Shown here: positions 27,008-35,362 of the stretch, one piece after another | Layout: the number at the start of each line of letters is the position of its first letter | How positions within the stretch are numbered: position 1 is the first letter of the stretch | Assembly (NCBI RefSeq): GCF_001905095.1 | Contig: NZ_LWLS01000094.1 | Location: 124,001-188,000 of the forward strand | DNA length: 64,000 bases | Reading direction: 5' to 3' | Origin: Micromonospora sp. CB01531 | GTDB taxonomy: Bacteria; Actinomycetota; Actinomycetes; Mycobacteriales; Micromonosporaceae | Translations under genes and position numbers: made by a program | The notes under the pieces: model-generated | Told to the model about the DNA's origin: nothing | Seen by the model: only the letters and a program-made list of their open reading frames with translations | The model's database searches: none

Positions 27008-28111
27008 TCAGGCCAGCGCCGCCTCGGCGGCGGCCAGGAAGGCGTCGTTCTCGGCCGGGGTGCCGATGGTGACGCGGACCCCGTCGCCCGGGAACGGCCG
27101 GACGATCACGCCCCGCGCCTCGCAGGCCCGGCCGAACTCGACGGCCCGCTCGCCGAGCGGCAGCCAGACGAAGTTGGCCTGGCTGGTCGGCACGTCCGGG
27201 ACGAGCTTGCGCACCGCCTCGGTGACCCGGTCCCGCTCCGCGACGACCCGCGCGCAGCGGCGCTCGACCTCGTCGGCCTGGGCCAGCGCGGCGAGCGCAC
27301 CGGCCTGGGCGGCCAGGCTGGTGGAGAACGGCGTGACGACCTTGCGGACGGCGGCGGCCACGCTCGGCTCGGCGACCAGCCAGCCGATCCGCAGGCCGGC
27401 CAGCCCCCACGCCTTGGACAGGGTGCGCAGCACGGCCACGTTCGGGCGGTCCAGGTAGCTCAGGCCGTCCGGCACCTCCGGGTCCGTGACGAACTCCCGG
27501 TACGCCTCGTCGATCACCACGAGCACGTCATCCGGCACCGCGTCGAGGAACCGGTCCAGCTCCGCCTTGCGGACCGCCGTGCCGGTCGGGTTGTTCGGGT
27601 TGCAGACCAGGATCATCCGGGTCCGGTCGGTCACCGCCGCCGCCATCGAGGCCAGGTCGTGGCCGTGGCCGGCGTCGTTCGGCACCCGCACGCTGGTCGC
27701 GCCGCTGGTCGCCGCGATGATCGGGTACGCCTCGAACGACCGCCACGAGTAGAGCAGCTCGTCACCGGGGAGGCAGGTGGCCCGGACCAGGTGCTCGGCC
27801 AGCGCCACCGAGCCGCAGCCGGTGGCGATCCGGTCGGGGTCCACGCCGTACCGCTCGGCGAGAGCCTGGCGCAGCGCCACCACGCCCATGTCCGGGTACC
27901 GGTGCGAACCTGCCATCGCCTCGGCCACCGCCTCCACCACGCCCGGCAGCGGGCCGTAGGGAACCTCGTTGCTGGCCAGCTTGATCGCCTCGGGCAGGCC
28001 CAGCTCGCGGGCCAGGTCGGCCGGGCTGCGCCCGGGCACGTAGCTGGGCAGCGCGTCCAGGTCGGCGCGGGTCAGCCGCAGCGGAGGCTGGTGACGTCCG
28101 GTGTCGGTCAT
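27008..28111 (-). CDS. HisC/Pat-type aminotransferase (histidinol-phosphate or aromatic amino acid)
   Basis: This 367-residue class I/II PLP aminotransferase has KLASNEVPYGPLPGVVEAV at the N terminus, SHRYPDMGVVALRQALAERYGV, ILVCNPNNPTGTAV, VIDEAYREF, and TLSKAWGLAGLRIGW with the PLP-binding Lys. It matches the HisC2/Pat group, whose members take histidinol phosphate or aromatic amino acids. No other histidine gene is nearby, whereas hppD, hmgA and fahA are, so tyrosine transamination to 4-hydroxyphenylpyruvate is the better guess. The start overlaps the stop of the upstream RDD gene by four bases. Confidence 0.9.
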   Translation of the reverse strand: MTDTGRHQPPLRLTRADLDALPSYVPGRSPADLARELGLPEAIKLASNEVPYGPLPGVVEAVAEAMAGSHRYPDMGVVALRQALAERYGVDPDRIATGCGSVALAEHLVRATCLPGDELLYSWRSFEAYPIIAATSGATSVRVPNDAGHGHDLASMAAAVTDRTRMILVCNPNNPTGTAVRKAELDRFLDAVPDDVLVVIDEAYREFVTDPEVPDGLSYLDRPNVAVLRTLSKAWGLAGLRIGWLVAEPSVAAAVRKVVTPFSTSLAAQAGALAALAQADEVERRCARVVAERDRVTEAVRKLVPDVPTSQANFVWLPLGERAVEFGRACEARGVIVRPFPGDGVRVTIGTPAENDAFLAAAEAALA

Positions 28112-29139
28112 GGGGTGTCTCCCGGGGGATTGGCGCTGTCGCGCGAGGTGGTACGGGTTTCGGGCCTGGTGCGGGGGAGTTGGACCACCACGGTCTGCGC
28201 CCGCTTGTCGTGCAGCGCCTGGCGCAGCGGCTGGTCGAAGAGCGGGGAGACCGCGTCGACGAACTGCAGCAGCAGGCCGAAGCCGCAGCAGTACCAGAGC
28301 AGCGTCGGCAGGCCTAGGGTGCTCCACCGCCGGGTGGCCCGGCCGAAGCCGAGCGGCTGGTCGGCCTCGATCGGCAGCGCCCGGACGCCCATCACCCGCT
28401 TGCCGAAGGTCTGTCCCCGGGCGGCCATCGAGGGCACCTCGTACGCGTACCAGAGCGCGGTGGCGATCAGCAGGATGACGATCTGCAGCGCGGCGGCCTG
28501 TTCGCCCGGCTGGGGCAGCCCGTCGGTGGAGGTCTCCCCGGCCAGCGACCGGCGCACCGACTCGCGCAGGTACGGCGAGATCTCCTCGAAGTAGCGCCAG
28601 ACGAACCAGCCGTTCACCACGACGTTGAGCAGGAACACCACGCCGAGGTCGATCAGCCGGGCGACCAGCCGCGCGCCGTACGACGCGAGCGGCAGCCCGT
28701 GCGGCTGCGGCGCGGGCGGGCGTACCGGCCAGGTCGGGTACGGCCAGCCCGGCGGCGGTCCCGCCGGCTGGCCCGGTCCGCTCGGCTGCCCCGGCCACTG
28801 GGCCGGCCCGCCGACCGGCTGCCCGGGGTAGGGCCCGCCGACCGGCTGCCCGGGGTAGGGCCCGCCGGCCGGCTGCCCGGGGTAGGGCCCGCCGGCCGGC
28901 TGCCCGGGGTACGGCCCGCTGACCGGCTGCTCTGGATGCGGCGCGGCGGGGGGCTGGCCCGGGTACGGGGCCGGGGCGGTGGGGGCCGGCGCGGCGGCGG
29001 GGGCCGGTTCGGGCGGCGGCGGGCCCTCGGGCGGGGTGGCGTCGACGGGGATCGGCGCGCCGATCCATCCCTCGCCGTCCCAGTACCGTCGGGTCTCGGG
29101 GTCGGCGGGGTCCACGTGCCAGCCGGGTTCCACGCTCAC
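28108..29139 (-). CDS. RDD-family membrane protein with DUF2510 and Pro-rich N terminus
   Basis: The 343-residue protein begins with a DUF2510-like motif (PGWHVDPADPETRRYWDGEGW). A Pro/Gly-rich region follows with four tandem GGPYPGQP(A/V) repeats (27-bp DNA repeat). Next is an RDD domain with three or more membrane helices: LASYGARLVARLIDLGVVFLLN carries the Arg-Asp signature, and FGKRVMGVRALP is the cytoplasmic segment. RDD proteins are integral membrane proteins of mostly unknown transport function. The GTG at 29139 is assumed; GAGG lies eight bases upstream. It is cotranscribed with the aminotransferase. Confidence 0.8.
   Translation of the reverse strand: MSVEPGWHVDPADPETRRYWDGEGWIGAPIPVDATPPEGPPPPEPAPAAAPAPTAPAPYPGQPPAAPHPEQPVSGPYPGQPAGGPYPGQPAGGPYPGQPVGGPYPGQPVGGPAQWPGQPSGPGQPAGPPPGWPYPTWPVRPPAPQPHGLPLASYGARLVARLIDLGVVFLLNVVVNGWFVWRYFEEISPYLRESVRRSLAGETSTDGLPQPGEQAAALQIVILLIATALWYAYEVPSMAARGQTFGKRVMGVRALPIEADQPLGFGRATRRWSTLGLPTLLWYCCGFGLLLQFVDAVSPLFDQPLRQALHDKRAQTVVVQLPRTRPETRTTSRDSANPPGDTP
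28811..28920 (-). repeat. 27-bp coding tandem repeat
   Basis: Four units with an exact 27-bp period (matching positions at 28814, 28841, 28868 and 28895) encode GGPYPGQP(A/V) in the RDD protein. Units differ by single bases, so slippage length variation between strains is likely. Confidence 0.9.
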
Positions 29140-29161
29140 GGTCGTGCCTCGTTGCGCTCGC

Positions 29162-29875
29162 TCACGCAGCAACCTTAACGACGACGGTTCCGGCGAACTT
29201 GTCGTGCAGGCACTGCTGCCAGGGCTTGTCCCAGAGCTGCCAGAAACCGTCGAGGTAGCTGGCGAAGGGCACCAGCGAGCCGGCGACGAACTCCACCAGG
29301 TACCGCTTGCCCAGCGCGCCCCGGGTCAGGGTGGCGCCCGGCTCGACCGGGACGATGCGGATCTTCATCACCTTCTTGCCGAGCGTCTGGCCGGTCCGGC
29401 GGGCGTACTCCACGTGGTACAGCCAGTAGAAGACGAGCAGGAGCGCGAAGATCCCCAGCTCGGCGAGGAGCACCGGCAGGAAGACGTCGGTGATGAGCAT
29501 CGACGGGTCGGGCTCGGCCAGCGTCCCGTCCGGGCCGGGCGGTGGCATCTGGTCCACCATCCGGACAACCAGCCAGACGAAGACTGGCAGGAAGAGCACC
29601 ATGGCGAGGGCGCTCGCCACAGCGGTGTCGATCAGCCAGGCGAGCAGCCGGTCGGTGAAGCTGGCGAGCGGCTGACCGTTCGGCGCCAGCGCCAGCGGCA
29701 CGAATCCCGGGTACGGCGAATGCGCGGGCGGGGGGTACCCCGGCAGCCCGGCGTACGTCGGCGGGGCGTACTGCGTGGGGGGCGCGTACGACGGTCCGGA
29801 AGGGGGCGCGAAGCCGCCGCCCGGGGGCGGGGACCCGGCGGGCGGCGGAGACGCGTTCGGGGGAGGCTGGGTCAC
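29162..29875 (-). CDS. RDD-family membrane protein
   Basis: The 237-residue protein has a Pro/Tyr-rich cytoplasmic N terminus (about 60 residues). The RDD domain follows: LASFTDRLLAWLIDTAVASALAMVLFLPVFVWLV with the Arg-Asp signature, a second hydrophobic pair, and GQTLGKKVMKIRIVP. It ends QQCLHDKFAGTVVVKVAA, parallel to QALHDKRAQTVVVQLP in the neighbouring RDD protein, so the two are paralogues. The gene is 10 bp downstream of hppD on the same strand and probably shares its transcript. Function unknown. Confidence 0.85.
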   Translation of the reverse strand: MTQPPPNASPPPAGSPPPGGGFAPPSGPSYAPPTQYAPPTYAGLPGYPPPAHSPYPGFVPLALAPNGQPLASFTDRLLAWLIDTAVASALAMVLFLPVFVWLVVRMVDQMPPPGPDGTLAEPDPSMLITDVFLPVLLAELGIFALLLVFYWLYHVEYARRTGQTLGKKVMKIRIVPVEPGATLTRGALGKRYLVEFVAGSLVPFASYLDGFWQLWDKPWQQCLHDKFAGTVVVKVAA

Positions 29876-29885
29876 GCGGACAGTG

Positions 29886-31091
29886 TTACAGGTTGCCGCG
29901 CTTCTCCTGCTCCCGCTCGATCGCCTCGAACAGGGCCTTGAAGTTGCCCTTGCCGAAGCCGAGCGAGCCGTGCCGCTCGATCAGCTCGAAGAAGACGGTC
30001 GGGCGGTCCTGCACCGGCTTGGTGAAGATCTGCAGCAGGTAGCCGTCCTCGTCCCGGTCGACCAGGATCTTGCGGGCCTTCAGCTCCTCGATCGGCACCC
30101 GCACCTGGCCGATCCGGGCGCGCAGCTCCGGGTCGTCGTAGTAGGAGTCCGGGGTGTCCAAGAAATCGACGCCGGCGGCCCGCATGGCGTCAACGCTGGC
30201 CAGGATGTCGTTGGTGGCCACGGCGATGTGCTGGGCACCCGGCCCCTGGTAGAACTCCAGGTACTCGTCGATCTGCGACTTCTTGCGGGCGACGGCCGGC
30301 TCGTTGAGCGGGAACTTCACCTTGCGGGTACCGCTCGCGACCACCTTGCTCATCAGCGCGGAGTAGTCGGTTGCGATGTCGTCACCGATGAACTCGGCCA
30401 TGTTGCTGAAGCCCATGACCCGCTTGTAGAACTCGACCCACTCGTCCATCCGGCCCAGCTCCACGTTGCCGACCACGTGGTCGACGGCCTGGAAGAAACG
30501 CTTCGGCTGGATGCCCGCGTCGATCATCGGCTGCCGGTCCACGATCGGCCCGCGGGCCACGAAGCCGGGCAGGAACGGCCCGGTGTACCGGGACCGGTCG
30601 ACCAGGGTGTGCCGGGTGTCCCCGTACGTGGCGATGGCCGCCAGCCGGACGGTGCCGTGTTCGTCGGTGACGTCGTGCGGCTCGACCAGGCCGGTCGCGC
30701 CCTGCGCGATGGCGTGGGCGTACGCGGCGTCCACGTCCGGCACCTCCAGCGCGATGTCGGAGACGCCGTCGCTGTGCTTCGCCACGTGCTCGGCGCCCTC
30801 GGCGTCCGGGCGGACCACGCCGGTCAGCACGAACCGGGCCGAGCCGCTGGTCAGGACGTACTGGGCGTGGTCCCGGTAGCCCTGCTCCGGGCCCCGGTAC
30901 GCCACGCAGGTCATGCCGAACGCGGTGGAGTAGTAGTGGGCGGCCTGCTTGGCGTTGCCCACCAGGAAGTGCACGTGGTCGAGCCCCTTGACCGGGAACG
31001 GGTCCCGGCTGATGTCGTGGTCGACCGCGCCGACGAGGGCGTCGACGTCGACCTCCTCGGTCGACTGGGGTCGGTCGATCGCCTGGGTCAT
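29886..31091 (-). CDS. hppD: 4-hydroxyphenylpyruvate dioxygenase
   Basis: HppD converts 4-hydroxyphenylpyruvate to homogentisate. The 401-residue protein has two vicinal-oxygen-chelate domains. Iron(II) ligands are visible: His in FFQAVDHVVGNVE, His in GAQHIAVAT, and Glu in TVFFELIERHG; the C-terminal helix GKGNFKALFEAIEREQEKRGNL closes the active site in this family. GGGAGGCCACC supports the ATG at 31091. It is the first gene of a leftward unit (hppD, RDD, RDD, aminotransferase) and is divergent from an Lrp/AsnC regulator. Confidence 0.97.
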   Translation of the reverse strand: MTQAIDRPQSTEEVDVDALVGAVDHDISRDPFPVKGLDHVHFLVGNAKQAAHYYSTAFGMTCVAYRGPEQGYRDHAQYVLTSGSARFVLTGVVRPDAEGAEHVAKHSDGVSDIALEVPDVDAAYAHAIAQGATGLVEPHDVTDEHGTVRLAAIATYGDTRHTLVDRSRYTGPFLPGFVARGPIVDRQPMIDAGIQPKRFFQAVDHVVGNVELGRMDEWVEFYKRVMGFSNMAEFIGDDIATDYSALMSKVVASGTRKVKFPLNEPAVARKKSQIDEYLEFYQGPGAQHIAVATNDILASVDAMRAAGVDFLDTPDSYYDDPELRARIGQVRVPIEELKARKILVDRDEDGYLLQIFTKPVQDRPTVFFELIERHGSLGFGKGNFKALFEAIEREQEKRGNL

Positions 31092-31175
31092 GGTGGCCTC
31101 CCTTGCGTACCGGCCGGCCTCGTGGGCCGCCGTTGACTGCTGTTGTGGCGAGGATTGCTTTCCCGCCACCGGTTG

Positions 31176-31222
31176 GGCAACAGTTGCCAGAATTGCTGGT
31201 CAGCTTGTGCATTCCGTAAAGT
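31176..31222 (+). promoter_or_regulatory. Palindrome and promoter between hppD and the Lrp-type gene
   Basis: GGCAAC-A-GTTGCC (31176-31188) is a perfect 13-bp palindrome, a candidate site for the adjacent Lrp/AsnC protein. TTGCTG at 31193-31198, an 18-bp spacer and TAAAGT at 31217-31222 form a promoter whose -10 ends 8 nt before the ATG. Binding at the palindrome could affect both divergent genes. Confidence 0.55.
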
Positions 31223-31230
31223 GAAACCCC

Positions 31231-31728
31231 ATGAACGCTGGTCAGGATGTACAGCTCGACGAACTGGATGCGCGGTTGATCGAACTGCTCGCCGAGGAGC
31301 CGCGGATCGGGGTGCTGGAGTGCTCCCGCCGGCTCGGCGTGGCCCGGGGCACCGTCCAGGCCCGGCTCGACAAGCTGGTCGACCGGGGGGTGATCACCGG
31401 CTTCGGCCCGGACATCACCCCGGCCGCGATCGGCTTCGGGGTGACCAGCTTCGTGACCCTGGAGATCAGCCAGCGGCACGGCCACGATCCGGTCACCGCG
31501 CACCTGGCCGCCATCCCCGAGGTGCTGGAGGCGCACACCATCACCGGCTCCAGCGACCTGCTCTGCCGGATCGTGGCCCGGTCGAACACCGACCTGCAGC
31601 GGGTGATCGACCAGATCGTCTCGTCGGAGGGGATCCGGCGCGCCTCCACGATCATCGCGCTCGCCGAGCAGATCCCCTACCGCACGCTTCCCCTGGTCCG
31701 CTCCGCCGCCCGCCGGGCCCCGGCCTGA
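31231..31728 (+). CDS. Lrp/AsnC-family transcriptional regulator
   Basis: The 165-residue protein has an N-terminal helix-turn-helix (LDELDARLIELLAEEPRIGVLECSRRLGVARGTVQARLDKLVDRGVI) and a C-terminal RAM ligand-binding domain (VTSFVTLEIS, VLEAHTITGSSDLLCRIVARS). Lrp/AsnC proteins respond to amino acids as octamers. Divergence from hppD suggests it senses an aromatic amino acid or catabolite and controls tyrosine degradation (inference). There is no Shine-Dalgarno sequence; the -10 element lies 8 nt before the ATG, so the message is probably leaderless. Confidence 0.93.
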   Translation: MNAGQDVQLDELDARLIELLAEEPRIGVLECSRRLGVARGTVQARLDKLVDRGVITGFGPDITPAAIGFGVTSFVTLEISQRHGHDPVTAHLAAIPEVLEAHTITGSSDLLCRIVARSNTDLQRVIDQIVSSEGIRRASTIIALAEQIPYRTLPLVRSAARRAPA

Positions 31729-31838
31729 CGCCTCACGCGGCCCGGCGCCCCTCTTAACACGCTGGCCGGCGCAGAAACCGGCGCGACACGCAGCCGCGCG
31801 GGCTCGGCGGCGCAGTGATCGTCGCTACCGTGTGCGGT

Positions 31839-33278
31839 GTGAAGGGCCTTGGCGTACGCGGCTGGTTGCTGCTGGGGCTCATCACCGTGATCGTGCTCGC
31901 CGCCACCGGCGTGTGGAACCCGTTCCCGACCTTGTGGGACTGGGTCGACCGGAGCGAGCCGATCGCCGAGCCGGACGTGGTCTGGCAGCAGCGGGTCGGC
32001 GGCACGCCGAAGAGCGTCACCATCGCCGGCGACACCGTCGTCGTCGAGCAACGCACCCGGGTCGAGGCGCGCAGCCTGGCCACCGGCACCCAGCTCTGGG
32101 AGCGCAAGGCGGACTGGGCGGCGGTCGCCGGCGGCGACCGGGACCCGGTCGTCGCCGTGGGCAAGCTCCTCGTGAAGGGGTACGAGCTGCTCGACCCGAC
32201 CAGCGGTGCGGTGCGCCGGAGCGACGACCGGGCGGTGGCGGTCTGGACGTACCGGAACCTGTTGCTCGACGCGCGCTGCGCGGACGCCACCGACTGCACG
32301 CTGAGCGCCTGGGAACCGCGCGGCACCAAGCCGTTGTGGACCGCGTTCCTGCCCGGCGTGCACAGCGGGCTGCTCGCCGACAACCCGGACCTGCTCGGCA
32401 CCCGGCGGCTGAGCGCCCCCCGGATCGACGGCGGCGTGGCCGGGCCGGAGGACGTCCCGCCGTTGCTCGGCTTCCCCGTCGACGGGCGGGTGCACGTGGT
32501 GGACACGGCCACCGGCCGGGTGCTGCAGAACGTCCAGCCCGGCCGGGAGGAGCGGCTGGCCGTGATCGGCGGCCGGCTGCTCCGGATCAACGCCACCTCC
32601 CGGGACGGCAGCTGCTACTTCGCCGTCTCCGCCGTCGACCCGGCGACCAGCCGGCAGGTGTGGCAGCGGAACGGGGTGAACCTGCGGACCGCCGACTACG
32701 CCGGCTGCGTGCAGCGGGAGGACCCGCAGGGCGCCCGGAACGTGCTGATCGGGGTCGCCCCGGACGGCCGCGAGGCGGTGCTCGACGGGTACGACGGCCG
32801 GCTGCTCCACGTCGGCGCGGACGGCGAGAAGCTGCTCGCCGTCGACGACCGGTACGCGCTGGTGCGCAGCGCGGACAAGCGCTCGATCCTCGGCCGGGAG
32901 CTGTCGGTCGACCGGAACCAGTGGACCCGGGCCGCCGGATCGAAGAGCGGGGCGGCCCTCACCCCGTACGCGGCGGTGATCGCCGAGGAGAAGCCGTCCC
33001 GGCTGGTCGCGGTCGACCCGCGTACCGGACGGGAGCTCGCCGTGCTGCGTACCTCGGCGAACGCCCTGGCGGTCGGCCCGAACGGCATGATCATCGGGGA
33101 GGGTCGGGAGATCGGGTACGTCCGCTGGGGGGCCGGAACGTCGGCGGGGCCCCCGCCGGTCGACGGGGGCAGCGGCCCCGGCCCGAACCCGGGCGGCAGC
33201 ACCTACGTCCCCCCGTCGGATCAGGGGAACTGCGGACCGAAGCGGGAGCTGTGCGACTCGCCGGGCAACGGTGGGTGA
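31839..33278 (+). CDS. Membrane-anchored PQQ-like beta-propeller protein
   Basis: The 479-residue protein has an N-terminal membrane helix (VRGWLLLGLITVIVLAATG), then blades such as VEARSLATGTQLWERKADW, VHVVDTATGRVLQNVQ, VSAVDPATSRQVWQRNG and LVAVDPRTGRELAVLRT, and a Gly/Pro-rich tail with two Cys (NCGPKRELCDSPG). The blades alternate as in PQQ-dependent enzymes, but cofactor binding is not shown. TACCGT at 31826-31831 is 7 nt before the GTG (leaderless pattern). It resembles the protein at 25657 in architecture but not closely in sequence. Confidence 0.8.
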   Translation: MKGLGVRGWLLLGLITVIVLAATGVWNPFPTLWDWVDRSEPIAEPDVVWQQRVGGTPKSVTIAGDTVVVEQRTRVEARSLATGTQLWERKADWAAVAGGDRDPVVAVGKLLVKGYELLDPTSGAVRRSDDRAVAVWTYRNLLLDARCADATDCTLSAWEPRGTKPLWTAFLPGVHSGLLADNPDLLGTRRLSAPRIDGGVAGPEDVPPLLGFPVDGRVHVVDTATGRVLQNVQPGREERLAVIGGRLLRINATSRDGSCYFAVSAVDPATSRQVWQRNGVNLRTADYAGCVQREDPQGARNVLIGVAPDGREAVLDGYDGRLLHVGADGEKLLAVDDRYALVRSADKRSILGRELSVDRNQWTRAAGSKSGAALTPYAAVIAEEKPSRLVAVDPRTGRELAVLRTSANALAVGPNGMIIGEGREIGYVRWGAGTSAGPPPVDGGSGPGPNPGGSTYVPPSDQGNCGPKRELCDSPGNGG

Positions 33279-33345
33279 GAGCGGCATCCCAGGACGCCCC
33301 CGGCGGGTGCCACCGATCGACGCCGCTGCCCTAGGCTTTTCCGTC

Positions 33346-35013
33346 ATGAGCAGTGCCGCCGCGTTCTCGTACGCCCCCTTGCTGCCGACCGGTCCCGACC
33401 ACACCGAATACCGCCTGGTCACCGACGAGGGCGTCGACGTCGTCAACGGCCCGGGTGGCCGTCGCTTCCTCACCGTGGAGCCCTCCGCGCTGACCGCGCT
33501 GACCGCCGAGGCGATGCACGACATCGCCCACTTCCTGCGCCCGGCGCACCTGGCCCAGCTCCGGTCGATCATCGACGACCCGATGGCCTCGCCGAACGAC
33601 CGGTTCGTCGCGCTGGACCTGCTGCGCAACGCCAACATCGCCGCCGGCGGCGTGCTGCCGATGTGCCAGGACACCGGCACCGCGATTGTGATGGGCAAGC
33701 GCGGCCGGCACGTGCTCACCGACGGCACCGACGCCGAGGCCATCTCGCGCGGCGTCTACCAGGCGTACACCCGGCTGAACCTGCGCTACTCGCAGCTCGC
33801 CCCGCTGACCATGTGGGAGGAGCGGAACACCGGCAGCAACCTGCCCGCCCAGGTGGAGCTCTACGCCGAGGACCCGGACGGGCACCCGGACGCGTACAAG
33901 TTCCTGTTCATGGCCAAGGGCGGCGGGTCGGCCAACAAGTCGTACCTCTACCAGGAGACCAAGGCGCTGTTGAACCCGACGCGGATGATGCAGTTCCTGG
34001 AGGAGAAGCTGCGGCTGATCGGCACCGCGGCCTGCCCGCCCTACCACCTGGCCATCGTCATCGGCGGCACCTCCGCCGAGTACGCGCTGAAGACCGCCAA
34101 GTACGCCTCCGCCAAGTACCTGGACACCCTGCCCACCTCTGGCTCGATGAGCGCGCACGGCTTCCGTGACCTGGAGTTGGAGGCCGAGGTGCTGGAGCTG
34201 ACCCGCAACTTCGGCATCGGCGCGCAGTTCGGCGGCCGCTACTTCTGCCACGACGTACGGGTGGTCCGGCTGCCCCGGCACGGCGCCTCCTGCCCGGTGG
34301 CGATCGCCGTCTCCTGCTCCGCCGACCGGCAGGCCGTCGCCAAGATCACTCCGTCCGGGGTATGGCTGGAGCGGTTGGAGACCGACCCGGCGCGCTACCT
34401 GCCCGACGTGACCGATGCGCAGCTCGACGCGTCCGAGGTGGTCCGGGTCGACCTCAACCGGCCGATGGACGAGATCCGCGCCGAGCTGTCGAAGTACCCG
34501 GTGAAGACCCGGCTGTCGCTGACCGGCCCGCTGGTGGTGGCCCGGGACATCGCGCACGCCAAGATCGCCGAGCGGCTGGACGCCGGTGAGCCGATGCCGC
34601 AGTACCTCCGCGACCACGCCGTCTACTACGCCGGTCCGGCCAAGACCCCCGAGGGCTACGCCTCCGGCTCGTTCGGCCCGACCACGGCCGGCCGGATGGA
34701 CGCGTACGTGGAGAAGTTCCAGGCGGCCGGCGGGTCGATGGTGATGCTGGCCAAGGGGAACCGCTCGGCCCAGGTCACCCGCTCCTGCCAGCAGCACGGC
34801 GGCTTCTACCTCGGCTCGATCGGCGGCCCGGCCGCCCGGCTCGCCCAGGACTGCATCAAGCACGTCGAGGTGCTCGAATACCCCGAGCTCGGCATGGAGG
34901 CGGTCTGGAAGATCGAGGTGGAGAACTTCCCGGCCTTCATCGTCGTTGACGACAAGGGCAACGACTTCTTCGCCGAGGTCACCAAGCCGGTGCTCACCGT
35001 CGGCCGGCGCTGA
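33346..35013 (+). CDS. Class I (iron-sulphur) fumarate hydratase
   Basis: This 555-residue enzyme hydrates fumarate to malate with an oxygen-sensitive [4Fe-4S] cluster. The N-terminal alpha domain contains GVLPMCQDTGTAIVMGKRG and the C-terminal beta domain SGSFGPTTAGRMDAYVEKF, fused in one chain. Cys residues in MCQDTG, TAACPPYH and RSCQQHGG are candidates for cluster ligands. Length fits FumA-type enzymes. TAGGCT ends 8 nt before the ATG and no Shine-Dalgarno site is seen. A strong terminator separates it from the class II fumarase that follows on the same strand. Confidence 0.93.
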   Translation: MSSAAAFSYAPLLPTGPDHTEYRLVTDEGVDVVNGPGGRRFLTVEPSALTALTAEAMHDIAHFLRPAHLAQLRSIIDDPMASPNDRFVALDLLRNANIAAGGVLPMCQDTGTAIVMGKRGRHVLTDGTDAEAISRGVYQAYTRLNLRYSQLAPLTMWEERNTGSNLPAQVELYAEDPDGHPDAYKFLFMAKGGGSANKSYLYQETKALLNPTRMMQFLEEKLRLIGTAACPPYHLAIVIGGTSAEYALKTAKYASAKYLDTLPTSGSMSAHGFRDLELEAEVLELTRNFGIGAQFGGRYFCHDVRVVRLPRHGASCPVAIAVSCSADRQAVAKITPSGVWLERLETDPARYLPDVTDAQLDASEVVRVDLNRPMDEIRAELSKYPVKTRLSLTGPLVVARDIAHAKIAERLDAGEPMPQYLRDHAVYYAGPAKTPEGYASGSFGPTTAGRMDAYVEKFQAAGGSMVMLAKGNRSAQVTRSCQQHGGFYLGSIGGPAARLAQDCIKHVEVLEYPELGMEAVWKIEVENFPAFIVVDDKGNDFFAEVTKPVLTVGRR

Positions 35014-35026
35014 CCCTGGCGATGCG

Positions 35027-35065
35027 AAAGGGGCGCCGGGTGGGATCCCACCCGGCGCCCCTTTT
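35027..35065 (+). terminator. Strong terminator after the class I fumarase
   Basis: A perfect 19-bp inverted repeat (35027-35045 with 35046-35064) is centred on GGATCC and followed by T residues. It is one of the strongest hairpins in the window. Confidence 0.9.
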
Positions 35066-35139
35066 CCGTTCGCCGCCGGTCAGCCCGGGTTGGCCACGGG
35101 GAACCAGTACCCGCCCTCCCCGGGCTGCTCTGCTCGAAG

Positions 35140-35300
35140 TTGCACAGGAAGGCGTACGGGAAGCAGATGCGGTTCGGGATCCTGGGATGCCCCGATCCGG
35201 GTGCCGCTCGCGCCCACTGGATCCGGGCGCTGGCGCTGTTCCGTGAGTTCGGGGCCCCGAGCGGCACGAGGTGGAGCAGCTCCTCGCCGAGCTGGGCTGA
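35140..35300 (+). pseudogene. Remnant of an AfsR/TPR-type regulator C terminus
   Basis: The phrase RAHWIRALALFREFGAP is typical of the C-terminal tetratricopeptide region of AfsR/SARP-type regulators. It continues after a one-base frame change as EVEQLLAELG and a stop at 35300. No upstream gene body is present, so this is a broken tail left after deletion or rearrangement. It sits in the 348-bp gap between the two fumarase genes. The match is by eye; a chance reading frame is possible. Confidence 0.5.
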
Positions 35301-35362
35301 GCCCGTGCCGGTGCGGCCTGCTTTCCCTGCGGTCCGGGGATCAGCGCGGCAGGATGGTACGC

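Noticed and set aside
27008..28111. Naming the aminotransferase hisC.
   Set aside because: Sequence cannot separate HisC2 from aromatic aminotransferases, and the neighbours favour tyrosine catabolism, so no symbol is given.
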